A DNA stretch of 64,000 nt from Crotalaria pallida (lineage: Eukaryota; Streptophyta; Magnoliopsida; Fabales; Fabaceae), in contig CM075650.1 of NCBI GenBank assembly GCA_037953625.1, positions 122,433,706 through 122,497,705 on the forward strand. Direction: 5' to 3'. Both the position numbers and the translations under genes were made by a program. Shown here piece after piece: positions 11,573-23,013 of the stretch. Below the pieces are notes generated by a model. That model was not told the origin of the DNA. It saw only the letters and a program-made list of their open reading frames with translations, and did not search any database. Position 1 is the stretch's first letter, and each line of letters starts with the position of its first letter.

Positions 11573-14376
11573 ATGTCAAAGTCAAAGGCTGTTGTCCCTT
11601 CTGAGGCTGAAGACATCTCTTCGAGCTCTGAGGAGGAGATTCAACTTCCTGGCCCTATCTCCTACTGCTTCCTGCAACGACTCCCTTGTCCTCGTTCTTA
11701 TCCCCTCGAACCAGGTCAACGCCGTTGGGCGGCGGGGGTGAAAGCGGATTCGCCTTTCGGTCCAGACTCGGGCGATCTCCTTGCTGTCCTCCTACCAAAG
11801 CCATGGTGGTTCCCGAGGACGCTGTCGAACTCGTCTCTTTGCCGTCCTACCGCAAGGATCACTGTGCGTTAGGCTCTTCGCTACTCCGTTCTTGTCTTCG
11901 ACGCTCAGAGTTTCCCTGGGTGGATTTGAATTTCAATGTTCGTGTTGGAGGCACCAGTGATTGGCAGGAGTGGGTTGATCACATGTTTTCTACTGATGTT
12001 GCATTTGTGGCTATTTTGGAGAGGGTAGGCGTTGCCGCTGCGATCAGAGCGTCCCCTCGACTCGGCGCTAACCGTAAGCCTGACGATTTGTTGGTTCTGA
12101 TGCAACATCGGTGCTTCTCTACTCATACTTTCTTGACATCATGGGGGGAGTTTACTCCGACCCTTGAGGATGTGGTTGTACTTCTTAAGATTCCGTCCTT
12201 TGGAGATAGAGGCTTCGATGTAGAAGGTGTTGATGAACGCCTTTCCGAATTGTCAGTGGAGTTGAAGGCTGCTTCGGCTCTTAGTGCCAAGTACTCGCGA
12301 GATCTTTTCAAACGAAGGTGTGTTTCTTACGCGAGAGGTTCTTCTTCCTAGAGAGTGAGGGGTACCGAAAACTTGGTTCCGAGAGGTCAGAGGGCAAGCC
12401 AATGCTCTTCCCTCAAGTATACTTTTGCTAGCTGGGTCAGATACTTTTTCGGTGACTTTCATGACGACAAGTTTCAAGCTGGGCCCGTCAAGGATCAACG
12501 CCTCTACCGTGCTGCTTTTGTTGCTTTTTGGCTGAGTAGGTATGTATTTCCTGGTCCTCCGTGGGAATCTGTGAGGCCATGTGTCTTTCTTTTCGCTTGC
12601 TCCTTGGCAGAAGGCATCCGCCTTCCTCTTGCTTCATTCTATTTAGGCGGTCTGTATGCTCGCCTTGACCAAGTGGCCGAACAGATGCGGATTTCTCATG
12701 GACGCTTCGCGATTAATTCCTACATTGACTTGACTTTTCTTCACTACTTCTTGTTTGAACGCTTTCCAGATTACGGTCTTGTTAGACTCTCTCCTTCAGG
12801 TAATGTTGTTAACTTGGAGCCTCTCTCTTGGTGTTGGACAAGAGGCTTTCCCAGAGAACCCTTGATTTCTCTTATTGATTTAGAGGATAAGTTTGTGTTT
12901 CGTCCTTACTTGGGCAATATCATGGAGGGTGGTGACCCCTTGCATCCCTTGTACGATGAGGAAGAGTTTGCTACAAGGAACGATGTTGCTGCTCGCTTTG
13001 AGGGAATTTATGATTTATGGAAGTTAATTTTGACTGCTCGCTGTTTGCCTGGTTTTGTTCCCCTAGACAGTAAGAGTGCCCACGGCAGAGCTCTTTGGCC
13101 TTGCGCTTATCGCCCCGATCGTGTGGCTAGACAATTTGGGCGTGATCACGCCCCGTGCATCCTCCATATTGAGCAGGCTCCTGTGGAAGGCCTAGTCAAA
13201 GTGCTCCTTTTCGGTGCAACTCCTGATGCTTCCGAAATCCCTCGTGTTCATGTTTCTCCCTTCCGTGTTGGCGGTGTTTTGCGCAGTTGGATCACATCTC
13301 ATGAGGATATTCTCCAGCATCTGCGTGATTTTGAGGCTTATTCACAGCACTCGACCCCTTCTTTGCTGCCCATCGTATACAATGACCCCTATGTATGCAC
13401 CTCCATGAAGAAAGTTAAAGGTGAATATCTCGGCCATTTTTCTGTCTTTGTTGGTTCCCCCTTTTTTTGCTTTGTACTAACTCTTTTGTTTTGTTTCGTC
13501 TTCAGTTGAGGAAGACTCGCCTAGACGCAAGGCAACTGCATCCTCCCCTGCTGCATCCCAACGGGGTAAGAGGAAAATCTCCTCTCAAGGTCCCTCTGTT
13601 TCCAGGTCCCCTGCTAAAGGTGGTGGCAGCGGTGCCATCGCGTCTTGAAAGAAGAGAAAGGCAACTGCAGCCGCACCTTCTCGCCGATCTAGTCGCTTGC
13701 GAGCTTCTGGTGTTCACATTGCTCCTTCTTCTCCTGCTCACATAGACTTGGTTCAGGATGATGCTGATGAGACCTACTCAGATGACTCTCTCTTGGCTTA
13801 CTACGATGATTCTGCTGAAAGTGGCAACGCTAAAGAGGAATACCCCCCAGGTTTCATTTCTTGCCTTCTTTCTTTTCTTGCTCTTATTGCAGCTCTTTGG
13901 GTTTTTTCTTCGTTTTTATTTGGCTTCTTTATTTTCAGTACGCTTTGCTCAGGCAGTTTTATGGTATTACTGATTCTCTTCTTTTCCTTTGGGTGTAGGC
14001 GGTTCGGGTGGTCACTTTTCAGCGTCGCCTTCGCCTCAAGCTTCTTGAGGTGGCCATGTTCCTATTAGTCCTTCGACCATTCCATCCATTCCTAATCGCG
14101 AAGACCCCATGGATTCTGCCATCAACCCTTTGTTGGTGGGGATGCTACCCCTTCTGTCCCTCTTGAATCTGCTGTTTGTGAAGATACTGGTTCTTCAATG
14201 CCCCCAGCTGGTGCTTTCCAAAGTGTTTCCGTTACCTCCAAGGGTGTGCCTTTAGATGCCCCTTCAGGTACTGCTGATGTTGTTGATGAAGTCATCGCCG
14301 ATACTCAAAGGTTTGAAGATGTATTTGGTGGGGCAGACACCGTGCTCGACGGATTGATGTTGAGGTAAATGCCTCT
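11573..14376 (+). pseudogene. plant-mobile-domain (PMD) gene, 5' part, antisense in LTR element
   Basis: The likely start is ATG at 11573 (MSKSKAVVPSEAEDISSSSE). A frame change near 11710-11800 leads into the PMD/'aminotransferase-like' domain: WQEWVDHMFSTDVAFVAIL (about 11960), FSTHTFLTSWGEFTPTLEDV (about 12115), then FVAFWLSRYVFPG (about 12520) and LYARLDQVAEQM (about 12655). An in-frame TAG sits at 12349-12351 and TGA at 13646-13648, inside a basic stretch with KKRK. Introns fit at 13421-13505 and about 13851-13998 by GT-AG rules. A low-complexity Ser/Pro/acidic region follows, and the gene is cut at 14376 by the Tekay-like array; it resumes at 29048. PMD proteins are found both as nuclear silencing-related host proteins and as passengers of plant transposons; here it is a passenger. 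It is non-functional as it stands. Confidence 0.75.
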
Positions 14377-16971
14377 TGTAACATCCCAAACTTAATTCTT
14401 AGTGTAAATTATGTTTTGATAGCCTTAGGATAGAAACAATTATGATATAAGTTAGAAATAGGCCAATTAGACATGCAAATTCAAGTTTAAAACATAGGAC
14501 TTTGGGAAATAAGAATAACAAGATTGGTAGCTTAGAATACAAATTCCACCGTTGGATGTGAAGTAGGATAGGTGAGGAAGCTTGTGTTAAAATTTGAGCA
14601 AGATCCGACGGGTAACGAAGAAGTTATGGCATTTTGAAATACCAATGAAAAAGAGAACTGACCAGACTACTCGAGTAGTACCTGAATTAATCGAGTAGTT
14701 CACCAACTAATCGATTAGTTCACTGGGTAATCGAGTAGTTGGTGGAAATAGAAAGTCCAGAAAATTTGGACTACTCGAGTAGTCCACTGACTACTCGAGT
14801 AGTGCGTACTACATCAGAAAAAAAATAAAGATAAAGCCACATTCATTCTTAGCCACTCATTCTCATTCATTCTCTCCATCAACAAATCTCTCTCTCCTTT
14901 CACTCCCTCCCCCACGAGTTCCACCTTCCTCCACCAAGATCCAAGTTGATTTCTCCTCTTCTCTTGCAAGCTCATTAAGCCACAAGCAAGCTTCATAGGT
15001 AAAGATCACTCTTCCCTTCTCTCTCTAGATGCTCCATACGGTTTCTCTCTCTCCCTTTTTCCTCTCATAAAATTCGAACCCCACTTCCTTGGGTTTCCAT
15101 ACTCTCATGTTCTTTCCTTGTTTCATGGCTTAAGGGAGATCAAGTTCTCACTTCCATCCACTCACTTCTCTTGGGGAGCTTTTTGCGAGGCACAAAAGGA
15201 TCTAGGGCTAAGGCTAACTTTTGCTTGAGGTTCTCTCACTCTCTCCTTGATTAAGGTAAGGGGGTGGTTATAGTGAGCATTGGCTTGTTCTAGGAAAGGG
15301 TTTGTATTTAGATATAATGGTTGGCTAGGAGTTTACGTGTTAGGGTAGAAAATTAGAAATCTCAATTTACGAACTAAGGAAAATGTTGGAAATAGGCTTA
15401 ATTGGAAATTATGGAACTTTAGGAACTAAAGAATGAGGTTAGGTTTTAATTGAGGATAATAAATGGCATAAACCCCTAATTTAGGACTTTGAATCAATAA
15501 TTGGGACATGTGAACAAAATGTGGTTATTGTATGATTATATGAAAAGTTGAAGTTTGGTTAATGTTTGCACTCTAATTGTTTATGTGAAATGTGAATTGT
15601 GGCTATTTGGTTATAATTATGATGGTTTTTGTGATTGGAATGACTTGGTAAATATTAAATGGAATTGGTAGGCAAAGTAATGGCATATAATATGGACAAT
15701 TAAAAATGCATAAATATGGTGGTGTATCGTAGGCCTTCGATTTGGGGGAGACGATACATCGTAAAAATTTGGGTTGTATTGTAGGCCTTCGATTTGGGGG
15801 AGACAATACAACGTAAAAGGGGCGATGTATGTAGGCCTTCGATTTGGTGGAGACATACATCGTCGATGGTGTATGTATGTAGGCCTTCGATGTGGTGGAG
15901 ACATACATACACCCTAAATAAAAAGGAAAAAGGAAAGGACAATGGATAAAATAAGGTAAACGGTAAAGGAAAAGCGATGTATGTAGGCCTTCGATTTGGT
16001 GGAGACATACATCGTGATTGGTGTATGTATGTAGGCCTTCGATTTGGTGGAGACATACATACACCGTAAATAAAAGGAAATGAATAAAGGAAACAGGGAA
16101 TAAAATTGGACAAGATAATGGTAATGGAAACGCGATGTATGTAGGCCTTTGATTTGGTGGAGACATACATCGTGATTGGTGTATGTATGTAGGCCTTCGA
16201 TTTGGTGGAGACATACATACACCGTAAATAAAAGGAAAAAGGTAAGGGGGTTATGACGAGATTTATTTGGAAACGGGGAAAATAAATAAAAGGGAATCAA
16301 ATGGTGGAAATGAATTAACTAAAAGGGAACCGTCACTTATAAAATGATGAAATTGGAAAATGTGGCATGTGTGCAATGGTAATGTGTTTATATGACTAAA
16401 GTGCTAAGTGTGTCTGGCCTGGTTAGTTGTTATGTCTATTTAGAAACTGCTTTTCTATTTCATGTGCAATGCTCACTCCCTTACTATCTTTCAGGTACAG
16501 AGATTGAGTTAGCACAGCCCCCGGCCGAGCAGGAGTGCTCTCCCTCACAGGGAGAGTAGGGTTATTATGGGGATTAGGACTATATGTGACCTAAGCCTCC
16601 TTATTCTTTTGATGTATTTGTGATGCCATATATTTTTGATGAGGCTTGGGATATTGTTTTTGGCATAGCTATATTTGAGCATCATGCTAGTTGCACCTAG
16701 TACACATATTCTGCTTACACTTTGATAATTGATACTAGTTGTATATTTTGCACCCATGGGGCTTTTGTTTGTTATGTGCATGAGGTGCAGCCCTGCTGGC
16801 TGTTGATTATATTTTATTGGCAATGTTATACACAGGTTAAATTTTGGAAAGTTCGAAAAACAGACAAAACTTCGTCCGTTTGACGGGTGATTTTACTAAA
16901 CTAAAAAGGAATTTTTATGTGCACATTTTTAATACTTGGGAATTAAGGGTAATATTTATTAGGGTGTTACA
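14377..16971 (+). repeat. LTR 1 of Tekay-like array
   Basis: The LTR runs TGTAACATCCC...GGGTGTTACA. It contains a cluster of CTCGAG/ATCGAT palindromes (14666-14810) and an eight-unit hairpin array (15721-16223). It differs from LTR 2 and LTR 3 at only a scattering of positions by eye, for example CTTT instead of CTTC in the seventh hairpin core. Confidence 0.95.
15721..16223 (+). repeat. eight-unit covarying hairpin array in LTR 1
   Basis: Eight copies of a 24-bp core (GTAGGCCTTCGAT...GGAGAC) start at 15729, 15781, 15831, 15879, 15983, 16031, 16141 and 16189, all in the same orientation. Each is flanked by arms that are reverse complements: GGTGTATC/GATACATC (one mismatch), GTTGTATT/AATACAAC, CGATGTAT/ATACATCG (three units) and GGTGTATGTAT/ATACATACACC (three units). 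Units 3-8 form three copies of a two-hairpin module. The short frames with SPPNRRPT or KSKAYIH repeats on the other strand are only translations of this array. Confidence 0.95.
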
Positions 16972-16975
16972 TTTA

Positions 16976-16987
16976 TGGTATCAGAGC
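16976..16987 (+). promoter_or_regulatory. primer-binding site, copy 1
   Basis: TGGTATCAGAGC, four bases after the LTR end, is the standard plant initiator-methionine tRNA primer site. Confidence 0.95.
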
Positions 16988-17149
16988 AGTTTCCCTCGGC
17001 CTTTGGAGTATGAACTCACTACTCCTATGGTTACTCACCGAGCGAGTAACCCAAGTACTTAGTTTAGTGTCTAAGTGAAGTTGTAGGATATTAGCAGTTT
17101 TATTTAATTGTTCTATCATTAACTAGTTTTCCTTCCATGATTTAACAGT

Positions 17150-18958
17150 ATGGCAGGGAGACGGGCTGATAATGATAGGATTGCTGCAATTCTCGAAACT
17201 CTGGTTTAGTTGCAGCAGAACCAAGCCCAAGCTCAGCAGCAACAAGCTGAGAATCTTGCAAATCTGCAACAGAACCAAGCCCAAAACATTGCAGTAGCTG
17301 CGGCAGCTGCGGCAGCTGCAGCAGCAGCACTACAACCTCCTCCACCACCACCAGTGGAGATTGACTGGATGGGCCGCTTTAGAAAAAGTGATCCGCCGAA
17401 GTTTGAAGGGGGTTACAACCCTGATGGAGCTCAAAGATGGCTCCAGGAGATGGAGAAGGTTCTTCGCTCGCTGCAACCACCGGGTGATCAGTATATGCGA
17501 CTAGTGGAGTATGTGCTGACTGGTGAGGCGGAACATTGGTGGGACCAACAGAGGAGAGGCTTGGAAGCAGCTAATGAGCTTATTTCATGGGACCTTTTCA
17601 AGGTCCGTTTTTTGGGAAAGTATTTCCCGGAAAATGTAAGGAGGGAGAAGGAGGTGGCTTTTCTTGAGATGAAGCAAGGGAACCTCAGTGTTGGAGAATA
17701 TGCAGCTCAATTCGAGGACCTCATTCGTTATTCTGGCAACTACAGGGATGCAGATGAACGCACTAAGTGTATCAAGTTTGAGGCTGGTCTCAATTCCAAG
17801 ATCAAAACAGTCTTTGTCTATCAAGGAATCTCTAATCTCTCTCAACTAGTGAACATGACCAGTGCTTATGAAGATTCTCTCAAGCAGGAACAAGCTGAGG
17901 AGCGAAGCAGGGCATCTCAGAAATTGTCTGGTCCTATTAGGGGCAAGGGTCCTATGCAGAAATCCGGTCCTTATTCTAATCCCAGACCTTCAGTTCCTAG
18001 AGGAGCAGGGCAATCTGCAGTAACTCTTGGTCCTGTTCCTACATGTACACATTGTGGGAGGCAACACAGGGGAGTATGCTGGAATATGGGTCGACGAGAT
18101 GGACTCTGTTACTTATGTGGACAGCCCGGCCACTTTGTTTCCAATTGCCCTAAAAATACTGTGAAGAGGGAGGTCAATGTGGCTAGTGCACAGAAATCTG
18201 GTGGGAGTCAGCCAATGCAGAAGGGCAAGGTGTACACTCTAGATGGCGAGGAGGTGACAGATGATGATGAGCTGATCAGAGGTATTTGTCATGTTAATGG
18301 CAGTTCTTGTGGTGTTTTGTTTGATTGTGGTGCATCTCATTCATTCATTTCTATGGAATGCATGAAGAGACTAGGGTTGTCTACTATAGAAATGCCTTAT
18401 AAGTTGTCAGTTTCTACCCCTACGAATTCTTCAGTAATTACTTCTCAGATGTGTTTGGATTGTCCACTCCGAGTTTTGGAGCGGGAATTCAAAATCAATC
18501 TCATTTGTCTGCCTTTGACTAGATTAGATGTTACTCTGGGTATGGACTGGATGGCTCAACATCACGTTCTAATTGACTGTCGTAAGAAAGCAGTCATCTT
18601 TAGTGATTCTACTCTGTCTGCCATAGAAGTTGATGAAGTATCTGATGTAAGTCAAATTCCTGTGGTCCGTGAGTTTCCGGAAGTCTTTTCTACGGAGATT
18701 CCCGGATTGCCTCCAAGAAGAGAAGTTGAGTTTAGTATTGATCTGAAACCTGGTACAGATCCAATTTCTATTGCACCTTACAGAATGGCGCCTCCGGAAT
18801 TGGAAGAACTGAAGAAGCAATTGGAGGAGCTATTAGCAAAGGGACTTATTAGGCCAAGTGTGTCACCCTGGGGTGCTCCTATCCTTTTTGTCAAGAAGAA
18901 GGACGGTAGCCTTCGGATGTGCACTAATTACAGGTTACTAGTGAGTTTATGGATTTGA
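17150..18958 (+). pseudogene. gag-protease of Tekay-like copy 1, with premature stop and truncated RT
   Basis: The natural ATG is at 17150 (MAGRRADND), but codon 20 is TAG (17207-17209); the frame is then open to 18958. Features in order: Gln/Ala-rich leader; retrotransposon gag domain (about 17380-17900; WWDQQRRG, FLEMKQGNLSVGEYAAQFED); zinc knuckle CYLCGQPGHFVSNC (about 18107-18150); protease with FDCGASHSFIS (about 18320), where the family normally has Ser or Thr after the catalytic Asp; and the first segment of reverse transcriptase (ILFVKKKDGSLRMCTNYR). There the sequence jumps out of frame into the pre-integrase region and stops. The polymerase and RNase H are missing, so the copy cannot replicate itself. 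Confidence 0.9.
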
Positions 18959-20379
18959 TAAAGGAAAGGCAAGCAGATGATGAAGAACTCCAGAAGTTGT
19001 TAGAAGGAGCAGCAAGTAAAGAGGAACCTGATTTCATAAAGGGAGCTGATGGAATCATCAGATTCAGAGGTAGAATATGTGTTCCAATGGACTTCCAGAT
19101 TCGAAGAGACATATTGTGGGAAGCTCACCAAACAAAACTGAGCTTCCATCCCGGTACAACAAAGATGTATCAGGATTTGAAGAGGATCTATTGGTGGCCA
19201 GGGTTGAAGTCTGATGTGGCCGACCATGTGTCTCACTGCTTGACTTGTCAGAAGGTGAAGATTGAACACCAAAAGCCAGGTGGTCCGTTGCGATCACTTG
19301 ACATTCCTAAATGGAAGTGGGATAGCATAGCCATGGACTTTGTGACGGGTCTACCTAGAACTGCTGCAGGTTGTGATGGTGTATGGGTTGTTGTAGACCG
19401 TTTAACAAAGTGTGCTCACTTTATCCCGATCAATAAGAAGTACACTCTGGAGAAGCTGACACAATTGTATATTCGGGACATAGTGAAGCTTCATGGTGTA
19501 CCTTTTAGTATTGTGTCTGATCGTGATCCACGATTTCTATCCAGATTTTGGCAGAGTCTTCAGCAGGCCTTGGGTACTAAGTTGAGGTTCAGTACAGCCT
19601 ATCATCCTCAAACTGATGGGCAATTCGAGGGTACTATTCAGACTTTGGAGGATCTGTTGAGGGCTTGTGTACTAGAGCAGGCTGGTAGTTGGGAGCAGTT
19701 GCTACCGCTGATGGAATTTACTTACAACAACAGCTTTCACTCCAGTATTGGCATGGCACCTTTTGAGGCACTCTATGGAAGAAAGTGTAGAACGCCTCTT
19801 TGTTGGTTCCAGATTGGGGAGAACTTGTTGACTGGGCCAGAGTTGGTGCAAGAAACCACAGAGAAGATCGCGATGATTAAGGATAAGATGAAGACTTCTC
19901 AAGACAGGCAAAAGAGCTATGCAGATAAGCGTAGGAGACCCCTAGAGTTTGATGTGGGTGATCATGTGTTTCTTAGGGTGTCCCCTACCACTGGCATTGG
20001 TCGAGCAATCAAGTCAAAGAAGCTGACTCCGAGGTTTGTTGGACCTTATGAGATTCTGGAAAGAGTTGGGCCTTTGGCGTACAGGATTGCTTTGCCTCCA
20101 CATTTATCTAGACTTCATGGTGTATTTCATGTTTCCCAGCTGAGGAAGTACATTCATGATCCCTCCCATGTGGTAGCAGCTGACGATTTGCCTTTGAAGG
20201 AGAATCTTACTTTTGAGATCCTCCCGATCAGAATTGAGGACAGGCAGATTAAGCAGCTCTGGGGCAAGGAAATTCCACTGGTGAAAGTGATTTGGAACCG
20301 AAACAACGTAGAAGAGACTACTTGGGAGCTGGAGAGCAAGATGAAGGAGTCCTATCCTCAATTGTTTCAGGACAGCTGA
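18949..20379 (+). CDS. integrase of Tekay-like copy 1
   Basis: The open frame has 476 codons. It shows the HHCC zinc-binding region (HQTKLSFHPGTTKMYQDL to CLTCQ, residues about 60-100), the integrase catalytic core with Asp in MDFVTGLP, Asp in VSDRDPRF and Glu in DGQFEGTIQTLED, the GPY/F module (PRFVGPYEI), and a chromodomain-like C-terminus (VKVIWNRNNVEETTWELE). Integrase inserts retroelement cDNA into nuclear DNA; the chromodomain is typical of chromoviruses that target heterochromatin. The start ATG is only the first in frame; in an intact element this would be part of a polyprotein. It overlaps the end of the gag frame by 10 bp because of the internal deletion. Confidence 0.9.
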   Translation: MDLIKERQADDEELQKLLEGAASKEEPDFIKGADGIIRFRGRICVPMDFQIRRDILWEAHQTKLSFHPGTTKMYQDLKRIYWWPGLKSDVADHVSHCLTCQKVKIEHQKPGGPLRSLDIPKWKWDSIAMDFVTGLPRTAAGCDGVWVVVDRLTKCAHFIPINKKYTLEKLTQLYIRDIVKLHGVPFSIVSDRDPRFLSRFWQSLQQALGTKLRFSTAYHPQTDGQFEGTIQTLEDLLRACVLEQAGSWEQLLPLMEFTYNNSFHSSIGMAPFEALYGRKCRTPLCWFQIGENLLTGPELVQETTEKIAMIKDKMKTSQDRQKSYADKRRRPLEFDVGDHVFLRVSPTTGIGRAIKSKKLTPRFVGPYEILERVGPLAYRIALPPHLSRLHGVFHVSQLRKYIHDPSHVVAADDLPLKENLTFEILPIRIEDRQIKQLWGKEIPLVKVIWNRNNVEETTWELESKMKESYPQLFQDS

Positions 20380-20400
20380 ATTTCGAGGACGAAATTCTGG

Positions 20401-20415
20401 TAAGTGGGAGAGGAT
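20401..20415 (+). promoter_or_regulatory. polypurine tract, copy 1
   Basis: The purine-rich TAAGTGGGAGAGGAT lies directly upstream of the LTR start at 20416. Confidence 0.85.
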
Positions 20416-23009
20416 TGTAACATCCCAAACTTAATTCTTAGTGTAAATTATGTTTTGATAGCCTTAGGATAGAAACAATTATGATATAAGTTAGAAATCG
20501 GCCAATTAGACATGCAAATTCAAGTTTAAAACATAAGACTTTGGGAAATAAGAATAACAAGATGGGTAGCTTAGAATACAAATTCCACCGTTGGATGTGA
20601 AGTAGGATAGGTGAGGAAGCTTGTGTTAAAATTTGAGCAAGATCCGACGGGTAACGAAGAAGTTATGGCATTTTGAAATACCAATGAAAAAGAGAACTGG
20701 CCAGACTACTCGAGTAGTACCTGAATTAATCGAGTAGTTCACCAACTAATCGATTAGTTCACTGGGTAATCGAGTAGTTGGTGGAAACAGAAAGTCCAGA
20801 AAATTTGGACTACTCGAGTAGTCCACTGACTACTCGAGTAGTGCGTACTGCATCAGAAAAAAATAAAGATAAAGCCACATTCATTCTTAGCCACTCATTC
20901 TCATTCATTCTCTCCATCAACAAATCTCTCTCTCCTTTCACTCCCTCCCCCACGAGTTCCACCTTCCTCCACCAAGATCCAAGTTGATTTCTCCTCTTCT
21001 CTTGCAAGCTCATTAAGCCACAAGCAAGCTTCATAGGTAAAGATCACTCTTCCCTTCTCTCTCTAGATGCTCCATACGGTTTCTCTCTCTCCCTTTTTCC
21101 TCTCATAAAATTCGAACCCCACTCCCTTGGGTTTCCATACTCTCATGTTCTTTCCTTGTTTCATGGCTTAAGGGAGATCAAGTTCTCACTTCCATCCACT
21201 CACTTCTCTTGGGGAGCTTTTTGCGAGGCACAAAAGGATCTAGGGCTAAGGCTAACTTTTGCTTGAGGTTCTCTCACTCTCTCCTTGATTAAGGTAAGGG
21301 GGTGGTTATAGTGAGCATTGGCTTGTTCTAGGAAAGGGTTTGTATTTAGATATAATGGTTGGCTAGGAGTTTACGTGTTAGGATAGAAAATTAGAAATCT
21401 CAATTTAGGAACTAAGGAAAATGTTGGAAATAGGCTTAATTGGAAATTATGGAACTTTAGGAAGTAAAGAATGAGGTTAGGTTTTAATTGAGGATAATAA
21501 ATGGCATAAACCCCTAATTTAGGACTTTGAATCAATAATTGGGACATGTGAACAAAATGTGGTTATTGTATGATTATATGAAAAGTTGAAGTTTGGTTAA
21601 TGTTTGCACTCTAATTGTTTATGTGAAATGTGAATTGTGGCTATTTGGTTATAATTATGATGGTTTTTGTGATTGGAATGACTTGGTAAATATTAAATGG
21701 AATTGGTAGGCAAAGTAATGGCATATAATATGGACAATTAAAAATGCATAAATATGGTGGTGTATCGTAGGCCTTCGATTTGGGGGAGACGATACATCGT
21801 AAAAATTTGGGTTGTATTGTAGGCCTTCGATTTGGGGGAGACAATACAACGTAAAAGGGGCGATGTATGTAGGCCTTCGATTTGGTGGAGACATACATCG
21901 TCGATGGTGTATGTATGTAGGCCTTCGATGTGGTGGAGACATACATACACCCTAAATAAAAAGGAAAAAGGAAAGGACAATGGATAAAATAAGGTAAACG
22001 GTAAAGGAAAAGCGATGTATGTAGGCCTTCGATTTGGTGGAGACATACATCGTGATTGGTGTATGTATGTAGGCCTTCGATTTGGTGGAGACATACATAC
22101 ACCGTAAATAAAAGGAAATGAATAAAGGAAACAGGGAATAAAATTGGACAAGATAATGGTAATGGAAACGCGATGTATGTAGGCCTTCGATTTGGTGGAG
22201 ACATACATCGTGATTGGTGTATGTATGTAGGCCTTCGATTTGGTGGAGACATACATACACCGTAAATAAAAGGAAAAAGGTAAGGGGGTTATGACGAGAT
22301 TTATTTGGAAACGGGGAAAATAAATAAAAGGGAATCAAATGGTGGAAATGAATTAACTAAAAGGGAACCGTCACTTATAAAATGATGAAATTGGAAAATG
22401 TGGCATGTGTGCAATGGTAATGTGTTTATATGACTAAAGTGCTAAGTGTGTCTGGCCTGGTTAGTTGTTATGTCTATTTAGAAACTGCTTTTCTATTTCA
22501 TGTGCAATGCTCACTCCCTTACTATCTTTCAGGTACAGAGATTGAGTTAGCACAGCCCCCGGCCGAGCAGGAGTGCTCTCCCTCACAGGGAGAGTAGGGT
22601 TATTATGGGGATTAGGACTATATGTGACCTAAGCCTCCTTATTCTTTTGATGTATTTGTGATGCCATATATTTTTGATGAGGCTTGGGATATTGTTTTTG
22701 GCATAGCTATATTTGAGCATCATGCTAGTTGCACCTAGTACACATATTCTGCTTACACTTTGATAACTGATACTAGTTGTATATTTTGCGCCCATGGGGC
22801 TTTTGTTTGTTATGTGCATGAGGTGCAGCCCTGCTGGCTGTTGATTATATTTTATTGGCAATGTTATTCACAGGTTAAATTTTGGAAAGTTCGAAAAACA
22901 GACAAAACTTCGTCCGTTTGACGGGTGATTTTACTAAACTAAAAAGGAATTTTTATGTGCACATTTTTAATACTTGGGAATTAAGGGTAATATTTATTAG
23001 GGTGTTACA
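20416..23009 (+). repeat. LTR 2 (shared central LTR)
   Basis: It serves as the 3' LTR of the first internal region and the 5' LTR of the second. There is no target-site duplication on either side: a polypurine tract precedes it and a primer-binding site follows it, as expected from recombination rather than a separate insertion. Confidence 0.95.
21759..22261 (+). repeat. hairpin array in LTR 2
   Basis: The same eight units lie at a +6,038 offset from LTR 1. The seventh core has CTTC like the other units, so the CTTT of LTR 1 is a private change there. Confidence 0.95.
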
Positions 23010-23013
23010 TTTA

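Noticed and set aside
15721..16223. CRISPR array
   Set aside because: Repeats are regular but the spacers are not unique sequences; arms are self-complementary and the context is a plant LTR.
15603..16300. Overlapping minus-strand frames with SPPNRRPT/KSKAYIH repeats as a repetitive protein gene
   Set aside because: They are translations of the LTR hairpin array in all three frames; no start context or conserved single frame.
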